Below, piece by piece: positions 33,921-44,779 of a stretch of DNA of 64,000 nucleotides. How positions within the stretch are numbered: the first letter of the stretch is position 1; every line of letters starts with the position of its first letter. A program made the position numbers and the translations under genes. The notes beneath the pieces are model-generated. The model had not been told where the DNA came from, did not search any database, and was given only the letters and a program-made list of their open reading frames with translations. This DNA is from Erinaceus europaeus (lineage: Eukaryota; Chordata; Mammalia; Eulipotyphla; Erinaceidae), in the NCBI RefSeq assembly GCF_950295315.1, contig NW_026647620.1, positions 21,001-85,000 on the forward strand. Direction: 5' to 3'.

Positions 33921-34640
33921 ATGACACATGAAGTCAAGTCAATTTCCTGAACGAAGATGAGCGTGACATCACGTCTAAGGACTGGGGAGAACAGACCCTG
34001 GAAGACCCTGCACGCCAAGGCTGTAGGTGGCCAGAGCAGCCTCCAGGAGTCACTGGGTTGACCTGCTTGATAAGGGTCACCTTGGACGGGTCACTTTGTG
34101 CTTTGTACCTGGGATGCCTGGATCCAGCCTGGGTCACGGGGTAATATCTACAGTCCCTTCTGGCTCCCTCATTCCATCGCTCTGAGGATGGAGTGCATGG
34201 ACCCCAGTAGTCCACAGGGTCCTGGGTCTCAAACGGTCTGGAGCACCCACTGGCAGGTAAGAACAGGGCTGGGGGACCGGGCCCATCGAGTTTGAGGAAA
34301 GTGAGGGCATCTGAGTTCACTGGCTCCTCAGCGTCTGCTGGGATGGGGAGGCTTCCTTTCGCACAGACAGGCACACAAGCAGGCCCCACCCATGGGTGCC
34401 CTGGGGAGCTGTGGGGCAGGTTAAGGAGGGGCTGAGAGGTTTCTGATTCTGACCCTGCCAGTCACTGGTGGAGTGACACACAACCTTTTACCCAGCCTCC
34501 TTTTTTGCCTTGATTTATTTTTACATTTTAAGATGTTTATTTGCGCATTAGAAGATACGCATGCTAGTTATTAAAATAATTGAATAAAAAAAGCAGTACT
34601 CTGATGAAGCTGTATTTTGCAGCCTGTAAGGCACCTTGAA
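33921..34640. other. Intergenic unique sequence
   Basis: No gene recognised. The open frame at 33934-34389 (minus) has no known domain. Confidence 0.4.
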
Positions 34641-34644
34641 TCAG

Positions 34645-34995
34645 CTTGGCCCCACCCCGCCCCCATCCCACCCAAGTGTGGTATCTGGGAGTGAACCCAG
34701 GTCCTTGCACCTGTGTGACACCACCACCAGGCAGCCTCCTCAGCCCCAATTTTTCATCCCTTATTGTTTTTTTTTTTTAGAGTATCTAATTTTGTTGTTG
34801 TTGTTGTTATTGCCAAGACTTCACCACCATTCTGGGATAACTTTTTCAGAGAGAGAGAGAGAGAGAGAAATTCACATGAGAGGAAGAAACCAAAGAGTCA
34901 CTTGAATACATGTGGGACTGGAGATTGAACCTGGGAACCTCAGGCATGAAAGGCTGTTTGCATAACCATCATGCTATTTACCCTCCACCCTGCAC
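34645..34995 (-). repeat. Family B/E-like SINE fragment and family D SINE
   Basis: 34660-34740 is the head of a minus B/E-like element. 34790-34990 is a minus D-like element with GGAGATTGAACCTGGGAACC and CATAACCATCATGCTATTTA. Confidence 0.6.
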
Positions 34996-35263
34996 AGTCA
35001 CTGTGACTCGACCCAGCCCCTTCACATCTTAACACCATCACCCAGCTCAGAGAAGTGAAATGAGAGGACAGTGTGAAACACCAGTGTGTGTGGACAGCCT
35101 TCACTCCATCCTGACTCGCCTGCAGGCGTCTTCTGTCCTCTGTGGAAGCTGGCAGGTCCTTTCTCTTGTACTCTATTGCCTTCGTTTTCGACAGATTGGA
35201 TTTCTCAGTCTCTGCCTTATCATCATTATTATTCTTTTTATTTATTTATTTATTTTTTAATTT
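34996..35263. other. Intergenic unique sequence
   Basis: No feature recognised apart from the TTTA-rich lead-in to the LINE end that follows. Confidence 0.35.
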
Positions 35264-35750
35264 TTTTTTTATTTAAGAGAGGATTAATTAACAAAACCAT
35301 AGGGTAGGAGGGGTACAACTCCACACAATTCCCACCGCCCAATCTCCACAACCCACCCCCTCCCCTGATAGCTTTCCCATTCTCTATCCCTCTGGGAGCA
35401 TGGACCCAGGGTCATTGTGGGTTGCAGAAGGTGGAAGGTCTGGCTTCCGTAATTGCTTCCCCGCTGAACATGGGCGTTGACTGGTCGGTCCATACTCCCA
35501 GTCTGCCTCTCTCTTTCCCTAGTAGGGTGGGTCTCTGGGGAAGCTGAGCTCCAGGACATATTGGTGGGGTCTTCAATCCAGGGAAGCCTGGCTGGCATCC
35601 TGATGACACCTGGAACCTGGTGACTGAAAAGAGAGTTAACATACAAAGCCAAACAAATTGTTGAGCAATCATGGACCCAAAGCTTGGAAAAGTGGAGAGG
35701 AAGTGTTAGGGGGGTACTCACTGTAAACTCTAGTGTACTTCTGCTTTCAT
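35264..35750 (-). mobile_element. Non-LTR retrotransposon 3' end, family not identified
   Basis: A T-rich block at 35240-35272, then about 480 bases of non-SINE sequence (GGATTAATTAACAAAACCAT, CAATTCCCACCGCCCAATCT, and so on). The layout, with a poly-A complement at the left, suggests a 5'-truncated LINE 3' untranslated region in reverse. It differs from the L1 3' ends at 46.3, 48.8 and 52.8 kb, so it may be another L1 subfamily. Only one copy is visible in the window. Confidence 0.5.
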
Positions 35751-35779
35751 ATTTATTTATTTATTTATTTATTTATTTA

Positions 35780-37355
35780 TTTTTTCCTCCAGGGTTATTG
35801 CTGGGCTTGGTGCCTGCACCATGAATCCACCGCTCCTGGAGGCCATTTTTTTCCCCTTTTGTTGCCCTTGTTGTTGTAGCCTCGTTGTGGTTATTATTAT
35901 TGCCATTGTTGACGTTGTTCGTTGTTGGATAGGACAGAGAGACATGGAGAGAGGAGGGGAAGACAGAGAGGGGGAGAGAAAGACAGACACCTGCAGACCT
36001 GCTTCACCGCCTGGGAAGCGACTCCCCTGCAGGTGGGGAGCCGGGGGCTCGAACCGGGATCCTAATGCCGGTCCTTGCGCTTCGCACCACGTGCGCTTAA
36101 CCCGCTGTGCTACCGTCTGACTCCCTTATGTTTGTTTCTTAACGTAGCGCCAGGGAATGAACCCAGAACCTGTGTGCACACAGTATCACTCAGTGACTTC
36201 CCTTGTCCTATTTCTCCATGGCTGTTCGTTTTTTTTCCTGGCCACTGGGGCTCCACCACTTCCAGAAGCTGTTTTTTTTTTTCTTTTCTATCTTTTTTTT
36301 AATGAATTTTTTTTTTTAACCAGAGCACTAATCAGTTTTTTTTTTTTTTTTTTTAGAATTTATTTATTTATTCATGAAAAAGATAGGAGGAGAGAAAGAG
36401 AAAGAACCAGACATCACTCTGGTACAAGTGCTGCCGGGGATGGAACTCGGGACCTCATGGTTGATAATCCAATGCATTAGCATCCACTGTGTCACCTCCC
36501 GGACCACTCTACCTTTTTAAAATTTTTTTTTATTTTTATAGAGGCTTGAGGGACAGAGACATAGAGAGGGAGAGAGAGGGAAAGAGATTCAGAGAGAAGA
36601 CAAGACACTCGCTGCACTGCTTCACCACTCTCAGGGCTTCGTCCTGTCAGCGGCGACTAGGGCCTGAAACCTAGGTCCTTGGGGACAATGACGCGGCCAC
36701 TGGGGATGTATACTCAGGTCCTTGCAGATGACGGTGTGTGCGTTCTACCCAGTGAGCTCCCGCCCGGCCCCTCCCCTCTCCTTCTTTTAGAGAAATGGGG
36801 TCAAGAAATAGAAGAGCGACATCACGGCCCTGCTCCGCCTTCCACAGAATCAGCTCTTGTACAGACCGTGGGGTTTCTATGTGGTGTGGGGGACTAGTTT
36901 TTGGTTTTGTTGTTTTATTTATTCCATTTGTTGCCCTTGTTGTTTTACTGTTGTAGTTGTTGTTGTTGGATAGGACAGAGAGAAGTGGAGAGAAGAAGGA
37001 AAAAACAGAGAGGAAGAGAGACAGACAGACACCTGCAGACCCACTTCACTGCTTATGAAGTGACTTCCCTGCAGATGGGGAGCCGGAGGCTTGAACCGGG
37101 ATCCTTACACCGGTTCTTGCGCTTTGCGCCACCTGCGCTTAACCCACGGCAATGGCAAACTATTTTTGTTTCTTTTTATTTTCTTTTTCTTCTTCTTCCC
37201 TTCCTTTCCCTCCCCTCCCCTCTCCTCCCCTCCTCTCTACTTCCCTCACACTGCTCAGCTCTGAGTTATGGTGGTGCTGGAGTCTGAACCTGGGACTTTG
37301 GAACCTCAGGCATGAGAGTCTGTTTGCATAACCATTATGCTATCCCCTCTGCCCC
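35780..37355 (-). repeat. Dense SINE cluster: A, C, E, E, A, D
   Basis: 35785-36125 a long-form minus A, close to full length. 36350-36508 a minus C. 36535-36770 and 36780-36895 minus E-type. 36905-37150 a minus A. 37245-37352 a minus D. Several T runs separate them (36270-36300, 36310-36320, 36337-36355). Confidence 0.8.
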
Positions 37356-38092
37356 TGGCCAACTATTTTCCAACTTGGGTCCTGCTTTTTTGTAGAAGGG
37401 ACACCTGACACAGCAGAGTGAGTGAACAAGGAAGGCTCCTATGATTCACTAAATGCCAGCTCTTCAATTCTGAGATACTATCAAGAAGAACTTTCCAGAA
37501 AGAAAAGCTACCTTTTCCCAGTAGGTGTAGCAGAGAGCCACCGAGACGGGAGGGAAGAGACCCTGGTGCTCGAGCAGGGGCCTTGGAAGCTATGATTCAG
37601 GTTGCAGGAGACACTCCGGAGCAGCACTAAGCCTGTGTGCCAGCACCCGGCCCGTTCTGTCCAATCCTGGCTTCTTGGAGCTGAGTTGGAAGAATTTTCC
37701 CTGAAGGAAAGCAGCCAACACCCTGTCCCACCTTTCTCCTTGGGCAACTCTTGGCCAGGCAGGAATGTCTTTTACCGGCTTCTTTTTGTCTGATGAAGAA
37801 CGAGCTCTACCGGATCGTGGGACTGGGCTTGAATGCTGCTCCCCACGCTCAACCAAGGCTCCCCGAGCCCCGATCTGCAGCAGCACAGCCCAGCGCCTTC
37901 CTTCCAGCTGGGAGAGCTCTTGGAAAACCCCAGAGCTGCTCCCCTCAGCTGGAGCCCTGGAGAGCCAGCTGCTGCCCTGGGCTTGTCTAGTGCAGCGTCC
38001 AAAGTGCGGAGAGCCGGCTTCCCTTCCAGGCACTACTTGGGCACGCTGGCGTCAGGCTTGTTTGGGTCAGGTTATCGTAGAAAATACAGAAT
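37356..38092. other. Intergenic unique sequence upstream of TOPOVIBL
   Basis: A SINE-free interval of about 700 bases. Overlapping open frames on both strands (37590-38033 minus, 37765-38121 plus) have no recognisable domains. Confidence 0.4.
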
Positions 38093-38093
38093 G

Positions 38094-38810
38094 GGGGCTG
38101 GGTGGTAGCACATCGGGTTAAGGATCCCGGTTCGAGCCCCCGGCTCCCCACCTGCAGGGGAGTCACTTCACAGGCGGTGAAGCAGGTCTGCAGGTGTCTG
38201 TCTTTCTCTCCCCCTCTCTGTCTTCCCCTCCTCTCTCCATTTCTCTCTGTCCTATCCAACAGCAACAATAGCAGTAACAACAATGACAACAACAAGGGCA
38301 ACAAATGAGAAAAATGCCCTCCAGGAAGGAGCAGTGGATTCATAGTGCAGGCACTGAGACCCAGCGATAACTCTGGAGGCAAAAACAAAAACAGAAACAG
38401 AAACAGAATGGTTGCACGGTCTGGGAGATGGTGCAGTGGATAGGGCTCTGGACTCTCAAGCATGAGGTCCTCAGTTCAGTCCTCCACAGCACATGTACCA
38501 GAGTGATATCTGATTCTTTGCCTCTCTCCTCCTATCTTTCTCATTAATAAAATCTTTAAGAAAAAAAAGAAAAGAAAGAAAGAAAATACAAAATGTCCAG
38601 TTTGGGGGACCTGTTTGTTTTACTGCCTGTACTACCACCCCCACTCCCCACCCCCGGATGTTTTGCCTTTTTTTTTTTTTTTTTTACCAGAGCATTACTC
38701 AGCTCTGGCTTATGGTGGTGGTGGGGAGGGGGGGTTGAACCTAGGCCTTTGGAGCCTCAGGCATGAGAATCTGTTTACATTATCATTATGCTATCTACCC
38801 CCACTCCCGC
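38094..38810. repeat. SINE cluster: A (+), C (+), D (-)
   Basis: 38094-38395 is a plus A element in the long 3' form with an internal deletion in the head (GGTTAAGGATCCCGGTTCG). 38415-38590 a plus C. 38680-38812 a minus D. Confidence 0.85.
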
Positions 38811-39690
38811 CCCTGAATGTTTAGATGAAGGAATAATACTTTTGTTTTTGAAAATGCTGTGGGGATGGGGATGGGGGTGGAGGTGAGGGAGGCAGGGAGG
38901 AACCCCAGGTTTTTACTTTGCTGTCTGGGCCTTTATACAAGTGTGATTCCACTGCTCCCAGAAGACGTTTTCATTCCAAGCTACCAGCCCACCGCCCATA
39001 AAGCTCCCATGTGCTACCTGGGCTGGGCTTGAACCCAGGTTCTTGTGCATGGTGGTGAGGTATGCACTCTCCTAGGTGCGCTGTCTCTTGGCCCTATTGG
39101 TTTCTTGGAGGGGGGGCCCTGCCTCTGGCATCTATGAAACACCCACGTGGTGCTGAGGCTCCAGGCAAAGGCCCCACACACGACAAGGTGTGTTCTCTAT
39201 GGGGGAGCTCTTTTGATCCCCGGCCAAATTATACATATATTTTAAATGGGGGTGGTTGGAACATTCTGTTTTTTTTAAAAAGTTTTCTTAAATTATCTTT
39301 ATTTATTAACTGGATAGAGACAGCCAGAAATCGGGAGGGAAGGGGAAGATAGAGACAGAGATACCTGCAGCCCTGCTTCACCCCTTGCAAAGCTTTCCCC
39401 CTGCTGGTGGGGCCCCGGGGGCTCGAACCTGGGTCCTTCATCACTGTAACATGTACTCTCAACCAGATGCGCCACCACCGGCCCCTCCAAATAATATTTT
39501 AGAACAAACATATCCTTGGGATACGTCATTATTGTACCTGAACTTCAAGCACAAGTGTCCACCGTGTTTGTTTGTTTTTTTTTATTGAAATTTTTCCCCA
39601 GAGCACCGCTCAGCTGAGGCTTCTGGTGGTGCTGGGGGATTGAACCTGGGACTTTGGAGCCTCAGACATGCGAGTCTGTCTGCGTAACCA
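38811..39690 (-). repeat. SINE remnants: E, B, D
   Basis: 38940-39100 minus E-type. 39290-39485 a minus B (TCTTTATTTATTAACTGGAT tail complement). 39590-39690 a minus D that abuts the TOPOVIBL CpG island. Short unique pieces between them. Confidence 0.65.
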
Positions 39691-40117
39691 GGGAGGTTGG
39701 TCTGGGGCGGCTCTGGCCAGCGCCGAGGCTGCTAGGATGCGGGGCCGCCCCTCGGCGGGGCCGTGGGAACGAACGTCTCTGGCGGGGGAGGAAGGCGGAG
39801 CCGTGGCCTGGCCTCCTTCCCGCCCGCCTCCAGCCTGGGCCGCCGCCCACGGGGCCCGCGGGGATGGGGCGGCTCCCGAGAGCGGCTGGGGGCGGCCGGT
39901 AGCCAGTGCGCAGGCGCGGCAGACGTGCGGGCGGGACCGCCTGGTGGGCGGGGCTTCGGCGAGAGCGGGGCGCGGTGGGTGGGCGGAGCATCGTCGGTGG
40001 GCGGGCCCTCGGGTGGGCGGGGCGTGCTGGCGGGGCGGGGCGGCGCTCGAAGGCGGGAAGCGCGGCGTCGAGCGTCCGGGCGCTGACGGCTGCCGTCGCC
40101 GCCGCTCCCCACGAAGC
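39690..40117 (+). promoter_or_regulatory. CpG island promoter of TOPOVIBL
   Basis: A dense CpG island directly before the start codon. Four copies of the GC-box octamer GTGGGCGG lie at 39944, 39979, 39997 and 40013, with further GGGGCGGGGCGG near 40031-40042. There is no TATA box. Its left end is set abruptly by a family D SINE. The transcription start is probably between 40020 and 40100 but cannot be fixed. Confidence 0.75.
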
Positions 40118-40147
40118 ATGAGGCGGACGGCCGAGGCCGTGTGCGAG
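40118..40147 (+). CDS. TOPOVIBL: TOPOVIBL coding exon 1
   Basis: The ATG at 40118 opens ten codons (MRRTAEAVCE) before a donor (GAG|GTGACA) in phase 0, inside the CpG island. Exon 2 begins ILKYLIIHWK, and the CE|ILKYLI junction matches my memory of the human protein. The same frame is open upstream through the island to 39668, so a longer N-terminus is possible, but this ATG lies where the mammalian protein normally starts. The exon is very short and was accepted mainly because of the exact phase fit and position. Confidence 0.8.
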
Positions 40148-40275
40148 GTGACACGGGAAGGAGAGCCCGTGGGGAGGCGGGCCCTGGGAGCAGCCCTCGG
40201 AGGCCGCCGGGCGGGGCTGAGGTGGAAGGAGGCGGGGCGCGTCCCCCGGAGCTCGAGGCCGCGGGGAGGGGCTGG
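40148..40275. other. TOPOVIBL intron 1, CpG island shore
   Basis: GC-rich intronic sequence between the exon 1 donor and the minisatellite. No other feature is visible. Confidence 0.5.
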
Positions 40276-40652
40276 TTGACCCCGCCTGACCCCGCCCGGT
40301 TGGCCCCGCCTGACGCCGTCCGGTTGGCCCCGCCCTGTTGACCCTGCCCGGTTGACCCCGCCCTGTTGACCCCGCCTGACGCCGTCTGGTTGGCCCCGCC
40401 CTGTTGACCCTGCCCGGTTGACCCCGCCCGGTTGACCCCGCCTGACCCCGTCCGGTTGGCCCCGCCCAGTTGACCCCGCCTGACCCCGTCCGGTTGGCCC
40501 CGCCCTGTTGACCCTGCCCGGTTGAGCCGCCTGACCCCGTCCGGTTGGCCCCGCCCTCTTGACCCTGCCCGGTTGACCCCGTCCGGTTGGCCCCGCCCTG
40601 TTGACCCTGCCCGGTTGACCCCGTCCGGTTGACCCCGCCTGACCCTCCCTGG
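40276..40652. repeat. GC-rich minisatellite of interleaved 14-bp and 24-bp units
   Basis: 377 bases made of 22 units with almost no filler. Fifteen 14-bp units are variants of TTGACCCTGCCCGG, TTGGCCCCGCCCTG and TTGACCCCGTCCGG. Seven longer units (24, 24, 24, 24, 24, 24 and 23 bp) start TTGACCCCGCCTGACCCCG and end TCCGG or a variant. The 24-mer is a 14-mer with a 10-base internal repeat. Neighbouring units recur as blocks, so it has higher-order structure. Confidence 0.95.
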
Positions 40653-40709
40653 GGCGCCGGCGAGTGGCAAGATGACGATAACAGTAGTGGTGACAGTAAT
40701 TGGCTCGAA

Positions 40710-41090
40710 CACCAGATGAATTCGAGTTTCAAGATGATGACTGTAATAATAATAGTAATAGTACCACAAACACGGGGTGCGAGATGAATTCAGGTTTCAA
40801 GATGATGATCGTAATAGTAATAATACCACAAACACGGGGTGCGCAGTTAGAGTTCGGATTTCAAGATGATGACCACAATAGTAAGAGTAATAAGGATAAT
40901 AATAATAATACTACAAACATGGTATGCGCAGTTGAGTTTGGATTTCAAGATGATGACCGTAATAATAACACCACAAACATGGGGTGCTCAACTGAGTTCG
41001 GGTTTCAAGATGATCATAATAGTAATAGTAATAATAATAATACCACATACACGGGGTGCGCAGCTGAATTCGAATTGCAATATGATGATG
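40710..41090 (+). repeat. AT-rich minisatellite, six units
   Basis: Units of about 58-86 bp, each with a core GAATTCGGATTTCAAGATGA (with variations), then a variable (AAT)n/(AGT)n stretch and ACCACAAACACGGGGTGCGC. Cores begin near 40717, 40785, 40851, 40935, 40993 and 41065. Unit length differs mainly through the trinucleotide run. An open frame (40700-41212) runs through it but is a by-product of the repeat. Confidence 0.9.
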
Positions 41091-41093
41091 ATA

Positions 41094-41696
41094 ATGTGGG
41101 CGAGGAGATAGCACAGTGGTTCTCTAAAGAGACTCTCATGCCTGGGGCTCCAAAGTCAAAGGTTCAGTCCCCCGCACCACCATCAGCCAGAGCTGAGCAG
41201 AGCTCTGGTTAAAACATAAATAAATATGTGGTCCGGGAGATGGCGCAGTGATAAAGCTTTGGACTCTCAAGCATGAGGTCCCAAGTTCGATCCCCGGCAG
41301 CACATGTGCCAGAGCGATGTCTGGTTCTTTCCCTCTCCTCCTGTCTTTCTCATAAATAAATAAAATCTTTAAAAAAAAATAAATAAATAAATAAATAAAA
41401 ATAAATGTGGCGGGAGTCGGGGGGGTAGCGCAGCGGGTTAAGTGCAGGTGGCGCAAAGCACAAGGACCGGCATAAGGATCCAGGTTTGAGCCCCTGGCTC
41501 CCCACCTGCAGGGGAGTCGCTTCACAGGCGGTGAAGCAGGTCTGCAGGTGTCTGTCTTTCTCTCCCCCTCTCTGTCTTCCCCTCCTCTCTCCATTTCTCT
41601 CTGTCCTATCCAACAATGACAACAATAACAATAAAAACAAGGGCAACAAAAGGGACTAAATAAATAAATATTAAAAAAGAAAACTTAAAAAAAACA
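41094..41696 (+). repeat. Three SINEs in a row: D, C, A
   Basis: 41094-41225 D, 41228-41402 C with an (AAAT)n tail, 41410-41690 A. All are plus-strand and near full length. They interrupt the AT-rich minisatellite, whose next unit follows at 41697. Confidence 0.9.
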
Positions 41697-41970
41697 AATG
41701 TGGCACAAACATGGGGTGCACAGTTGAATTTGATTTTCAAGATGATGATGATGATGATACTAACAATGTGGGCAGGGAGATGGCACAATGGTTCTGCAAA
41801 GACTCTCTTATGCCGGAGGCTCTCAAGTCACAGGCTCAATCCTCCACACCACCATAAGCCAGAGCTCTGGTAAAATAAATTAATTAATTAATTAATTAAT
41901 TAATATAAATGTGGCACAAACACAGGGTGCCCAGTTGAATTCAGACCTCAAGTTGATGACGATGACGATG
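41697..41970 (+). repeat. Two further minisatellite units separated by a family D SINE
   Basis: 41697-41768 and 41908-41970 carry the same unit as 40710-41090 (CACAAACATGGGGTGCACAG, then TTGAATTTGATTTTCAAGAT, and so on). Between them sits a plus D element (41770-41905) with a long (TTAA)n tail. The array therefore once held at least eight units. Confidence 0.88.
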
Positions 41971-42243
41971 TGTGGAGGTTAGAGAAAAGCCCCGAAAATT
42001 GAGAACAGCCGCTAGCCCGAAACCAACTGTTCCTTGTTCCTTGTTCCGCGTAAATATTTCCACCTGTACCCACCCTGTGATAACTATAAAAAGGTGGGAT
42101 GAGAAATGTTCGTGGTCGCAGACTCCCCTCTTGCGTAGAACTGTGTCGGCGGCCCAAGCTTAAGCTTGCTCATAAAGGCTCTTGCTATTGCATGTGAGTC
42201 TGGTCTTTGCGTGAGATCAGGACTCAAACCTCTGGGTGTAACA
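41971..42243 (+). mobile_element. Solo LTR of an endogenous retrovirus (family L1R), forward
   Basis: About 273 bp, from TGTGGAGGTTAGAG to GGGTGTAACA, with GATG on both sides (41967-41970 and 42244-42247). It contains a TATA box (CTATAAAAAGG near 42085) and lies in the opposite orientation to the related LTR at 33646-33915. No internal retroviral sequence adjoins it. Confidence 0.88.
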
Positions 42244-42247
42244 GATG

Positions 42248-42680
42248 ATCATGCGGCCCAGGGTGGTTCTCTGCTCCGACAGCCGCACTGGTCCATGTCT
42301 GTCCACCCTTTCACCCAGGTCCCACCCTCCCCAGCTGCCCCCAGGGCCATAGCTCCCGATCCTGGGTGGGAGGCTGGAACCCGGGGCCGCTGCCACAGGG
42401 ATACCCTCCCTGGCGCCTCCTGAGCGACCTCTCAGCCTCCCTGCCTCCCGGCTTATCATCAAAGCGAGCTGGGGCTTAGCTGTGTCGGGTGACAGCACCC
42501 AGGACAGGAGGCAGGGCTCCCAGGTCCGTGTGTTCCCTCCGCCCTGTCCTGTTTCCCTGCGGTGGCTGGCTGGTCCCAGTCTGCTTTGCTGAAGAATGGA
42601 GCCAAAAACAGTTTCACTCTGAAGTGGCCTCATCCAGATGGAATGCTTCGTGAACCCTTAAAGTAGGCCAGTGCACCACT
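42248..42680. other. TOPOVIBL intron 1, unique sequence
   Basis: Moderately GC-rich. The open frame at 42217-42633 has no recognisable protein. Confidence 0.4.
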
Positions 42681-43202
42681 GAGCTGCTTAGTTCCGGCAT
42701 GACCGTGCTGGGGATCAAACCTGGGGCGGCAGGCATGCAAACCCTGCGCTTTCATGCTGAGATAGCCCCCCAGCCCCTAAGGTGGAATGTTTTAGCCAGA
42801 CATCTTGGAGACCAGTTTAACTTAAAGACAAACAAACAAACAAACAAAAAACCAACTGTGCACAATTCTTACTGCAGATGAGCCTGTTAGAAGTAACAGC
42901 CGCCGGGAGTCGGGCAGTAGCGTGGTGTTAAGCGCAAAGCGCAAGGACCAGTGTAAGGATCCCTGTTCGAGCTCCCCACCTGCAGGGGAGTCACTTCCCA
43001 GGCGGTGAAGCAGGTCTGCAGGTGTGTCTGTCTTTCTCTCCCCCTCTCTGTCTTCCCCTCCTCTCTCCATTTCTCTCTGTCCTGTCCAACAACGACATCA
43101 GTAACAACCACAATAATAACTAGAACAATAAAAAAAAATACAAGGACAACAAAAGGAAATAAATATTAATAAAAAATTTTTTAAAAAAAGTAACAGCCGC
43201 CA
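42681..43202. repeat. Family E SINE (-) and family A SINE (+) with target-site duplication
   Basis: 42681-42778 is a minus E element. 42905-43188 is a plus A element, slightly shortened, between copies of AAGTAACAGCCGCC (about 42891-42904 and 43188-43201). Confidence 0.9.
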
Positions 43203-43204
43203 TG

Positions 43205-43540
43205 CTGTGGGCATTTACGGCTTGCCTGGCTCTGTGGTGAGTGCTCCATAATGCTATTTGGTGCCAATCCAGCAGCAGCCTTGCATGGTAGGCAGGGGCT
43301 GGGTGGGTCAGAGGGAACCAGAGCGTCACTCTGGCACATGTGATGCTGGCAATTGAATTCTCAATCCACGTTTTGAGAGTCCAGTACTGGGCCACCTCCC
43401 AGGCCCAAGTTTTGTCCCCATGTCTGTAAATCTGGAAGCTGAGAGACAGAGAAGTTGAGTAACTTGCCGAAGATCTCATGCTAGAATTTGTCCCACGACA
43501 GCATCAAACCCAGTCATCTCTCTGCCTCCAGGAACAGTGC
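43205..43540 (+). repeat. MIR interrupted by a family C SINE (-)
   Basis: The MIR starts near 43210 (CATTTACGGCTTGCCTGGCT) and resumes after 43408 (GTCCCCATGTCTGTAAATCT...GAGTAACTTGCCGAAGATCT). The insert 43300-43408 is a minus C-type fragment. Confidence 0.6.
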
Positions 43541-43888
43541 TCTTCGTTGTTTTAACCCTTAGAAAATGTTGATTTAATGGAAGGTAAATCTGAGTCATAA
43601 CTCAATGCCATTCTAAAACCTTCATGCTGGCTCTTATTCAGGGAGAGACAAAAGGAAATAGGAACAAAAAAACACATACATTTTCCAAATTATTTATTTC
43701 CAGGTGAACTTACCCTTTGAAAAAAGCAATGTGTTGTCTCCATTTCCTTGTTTGTTGGGTACTGTGTTGCATTTCACTGTCTCCTATTTTATTTTATTTT
43801 ATTTTATTTTATGTCATTCCTTTAGCTACTTAGTCTGTTTAGATTCAGTGCTCTATTCTGAACTAATATAAACCTGACATTTTACAAG
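43541..43888. other. TOPOVIBL intron 1, unique sequence
   Basis: AT-rich, with a (TTTTA)n tract at 43786-43812. No exon seen. Confidence 0.45.
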
Positions 43889-44266
43889 CAAGAATACTAG
43901 GTTTTTTTTTTTTTGTTTTTTTTTTGCCTCCAGGGTTATTGCTGGGCTCAGTGCCTGCACCATGAATCCACTGCTCCTGGAGGCCATTTCCCCCCTTTTG
44001 TTGCCTTTGTTGTTGTAGCCTTGTTGTGGTTATTGTTGTTGTTGATGTCGTTCGTTGTTGGATAGGACAGAGAGAAATGGAGAGAGGAGGAGAAGACAGA
44101 GGGGAAGAGAAAGACAGACACCTGCAGAGCTGCTTCACCACCTGTGAAGCGACTCCCCTACAGGTGGGGAGCCGGGGGCTCCAACCGGGATCCTTCCCCG
44201 GTCCTCGCACTTTGCTCCACGTGCACTTAGCCCACTGTGCTACCGCCCGACCCCCAGAATACTAAC
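43889..44266 (-). repeat. Family A SINE (long form) with target-site duplication
   Basis: Minus A element flanked by AGAATACTA (about 43891 and 44256). Confidence 0.9.
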
Positions 44267-44287
44267 TTTTTTGTCATTCGAATTGTT

Positions 44288-44605
44288 GGGGCCGGTAGGT
44301 AGCTCACCCAGTAGAGCACTAAGGTTCGGATCCCCAGCCACCACACAGTGGAGCAGGGCTGTGGTGCCTCACCTCTCTGTGTCTCTCTCACCCTGTATTA
44401 AAGTAATAAAAAGTCCGGGGCCAGATGGTTACATGTTACAATGCGCAAGGACCCAGGTTCAAGCTCCCAGTCCCCACCTGCTGGAGGAAGTTTCAGAAGC
44501 AGTGGAGCAGGGCTGTAGGTGTCTCCCTTTCTCACTCCCTTGCTATCTTCCCCTTCGAGCTCGACTTCTCTCTAGCCTGTCAAATGAAAAATAAAATTAC
44601 AAGTC
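44288..44605 (+). repeat. Family E SINE and family B SINE
   Basis: 44288-44412 is a plus E element (GGGGCCGGTAGGTAGCTCAC). 44416-44600 is a plus B element with a deletion in its head. Confidence 0.7.
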
Positions 44606-44779
44606 TGGTGAGAGTGTTGGGATCATGCAGGCACAGAGTTCCAGCAAATGACGGATGGCAAGAAAAAAAAAAGGAAAAGAAATTGTTGATTTAACTATGT
44701 TATACAATTGTATTATGTTGTGATCTCCTTGTTGTTGTTGTTTTGAATGTTGCATTTTTAAAAAAATTTTTCCTTTCAG

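Noticed and set aside
39662..40769. Two minus-strand open frames of 345-356 codons opposite the TOPOVIBL promoter
   Set aside because: They read through the GC minisatellite and CpG island. The proteins are simple Gly/Asn/Arg-type repeats in two overlapping frames, as expected from stop-poor GC DNA.
40700..41212. Plus-strand 170-codon frame with repeated EFGFQDDD-like motifs
   Set aside because: It is the translation of the AT-rich minisatellite running into a family D SINE. Unit lengths are not always multiples of three and there is no start or splice context.
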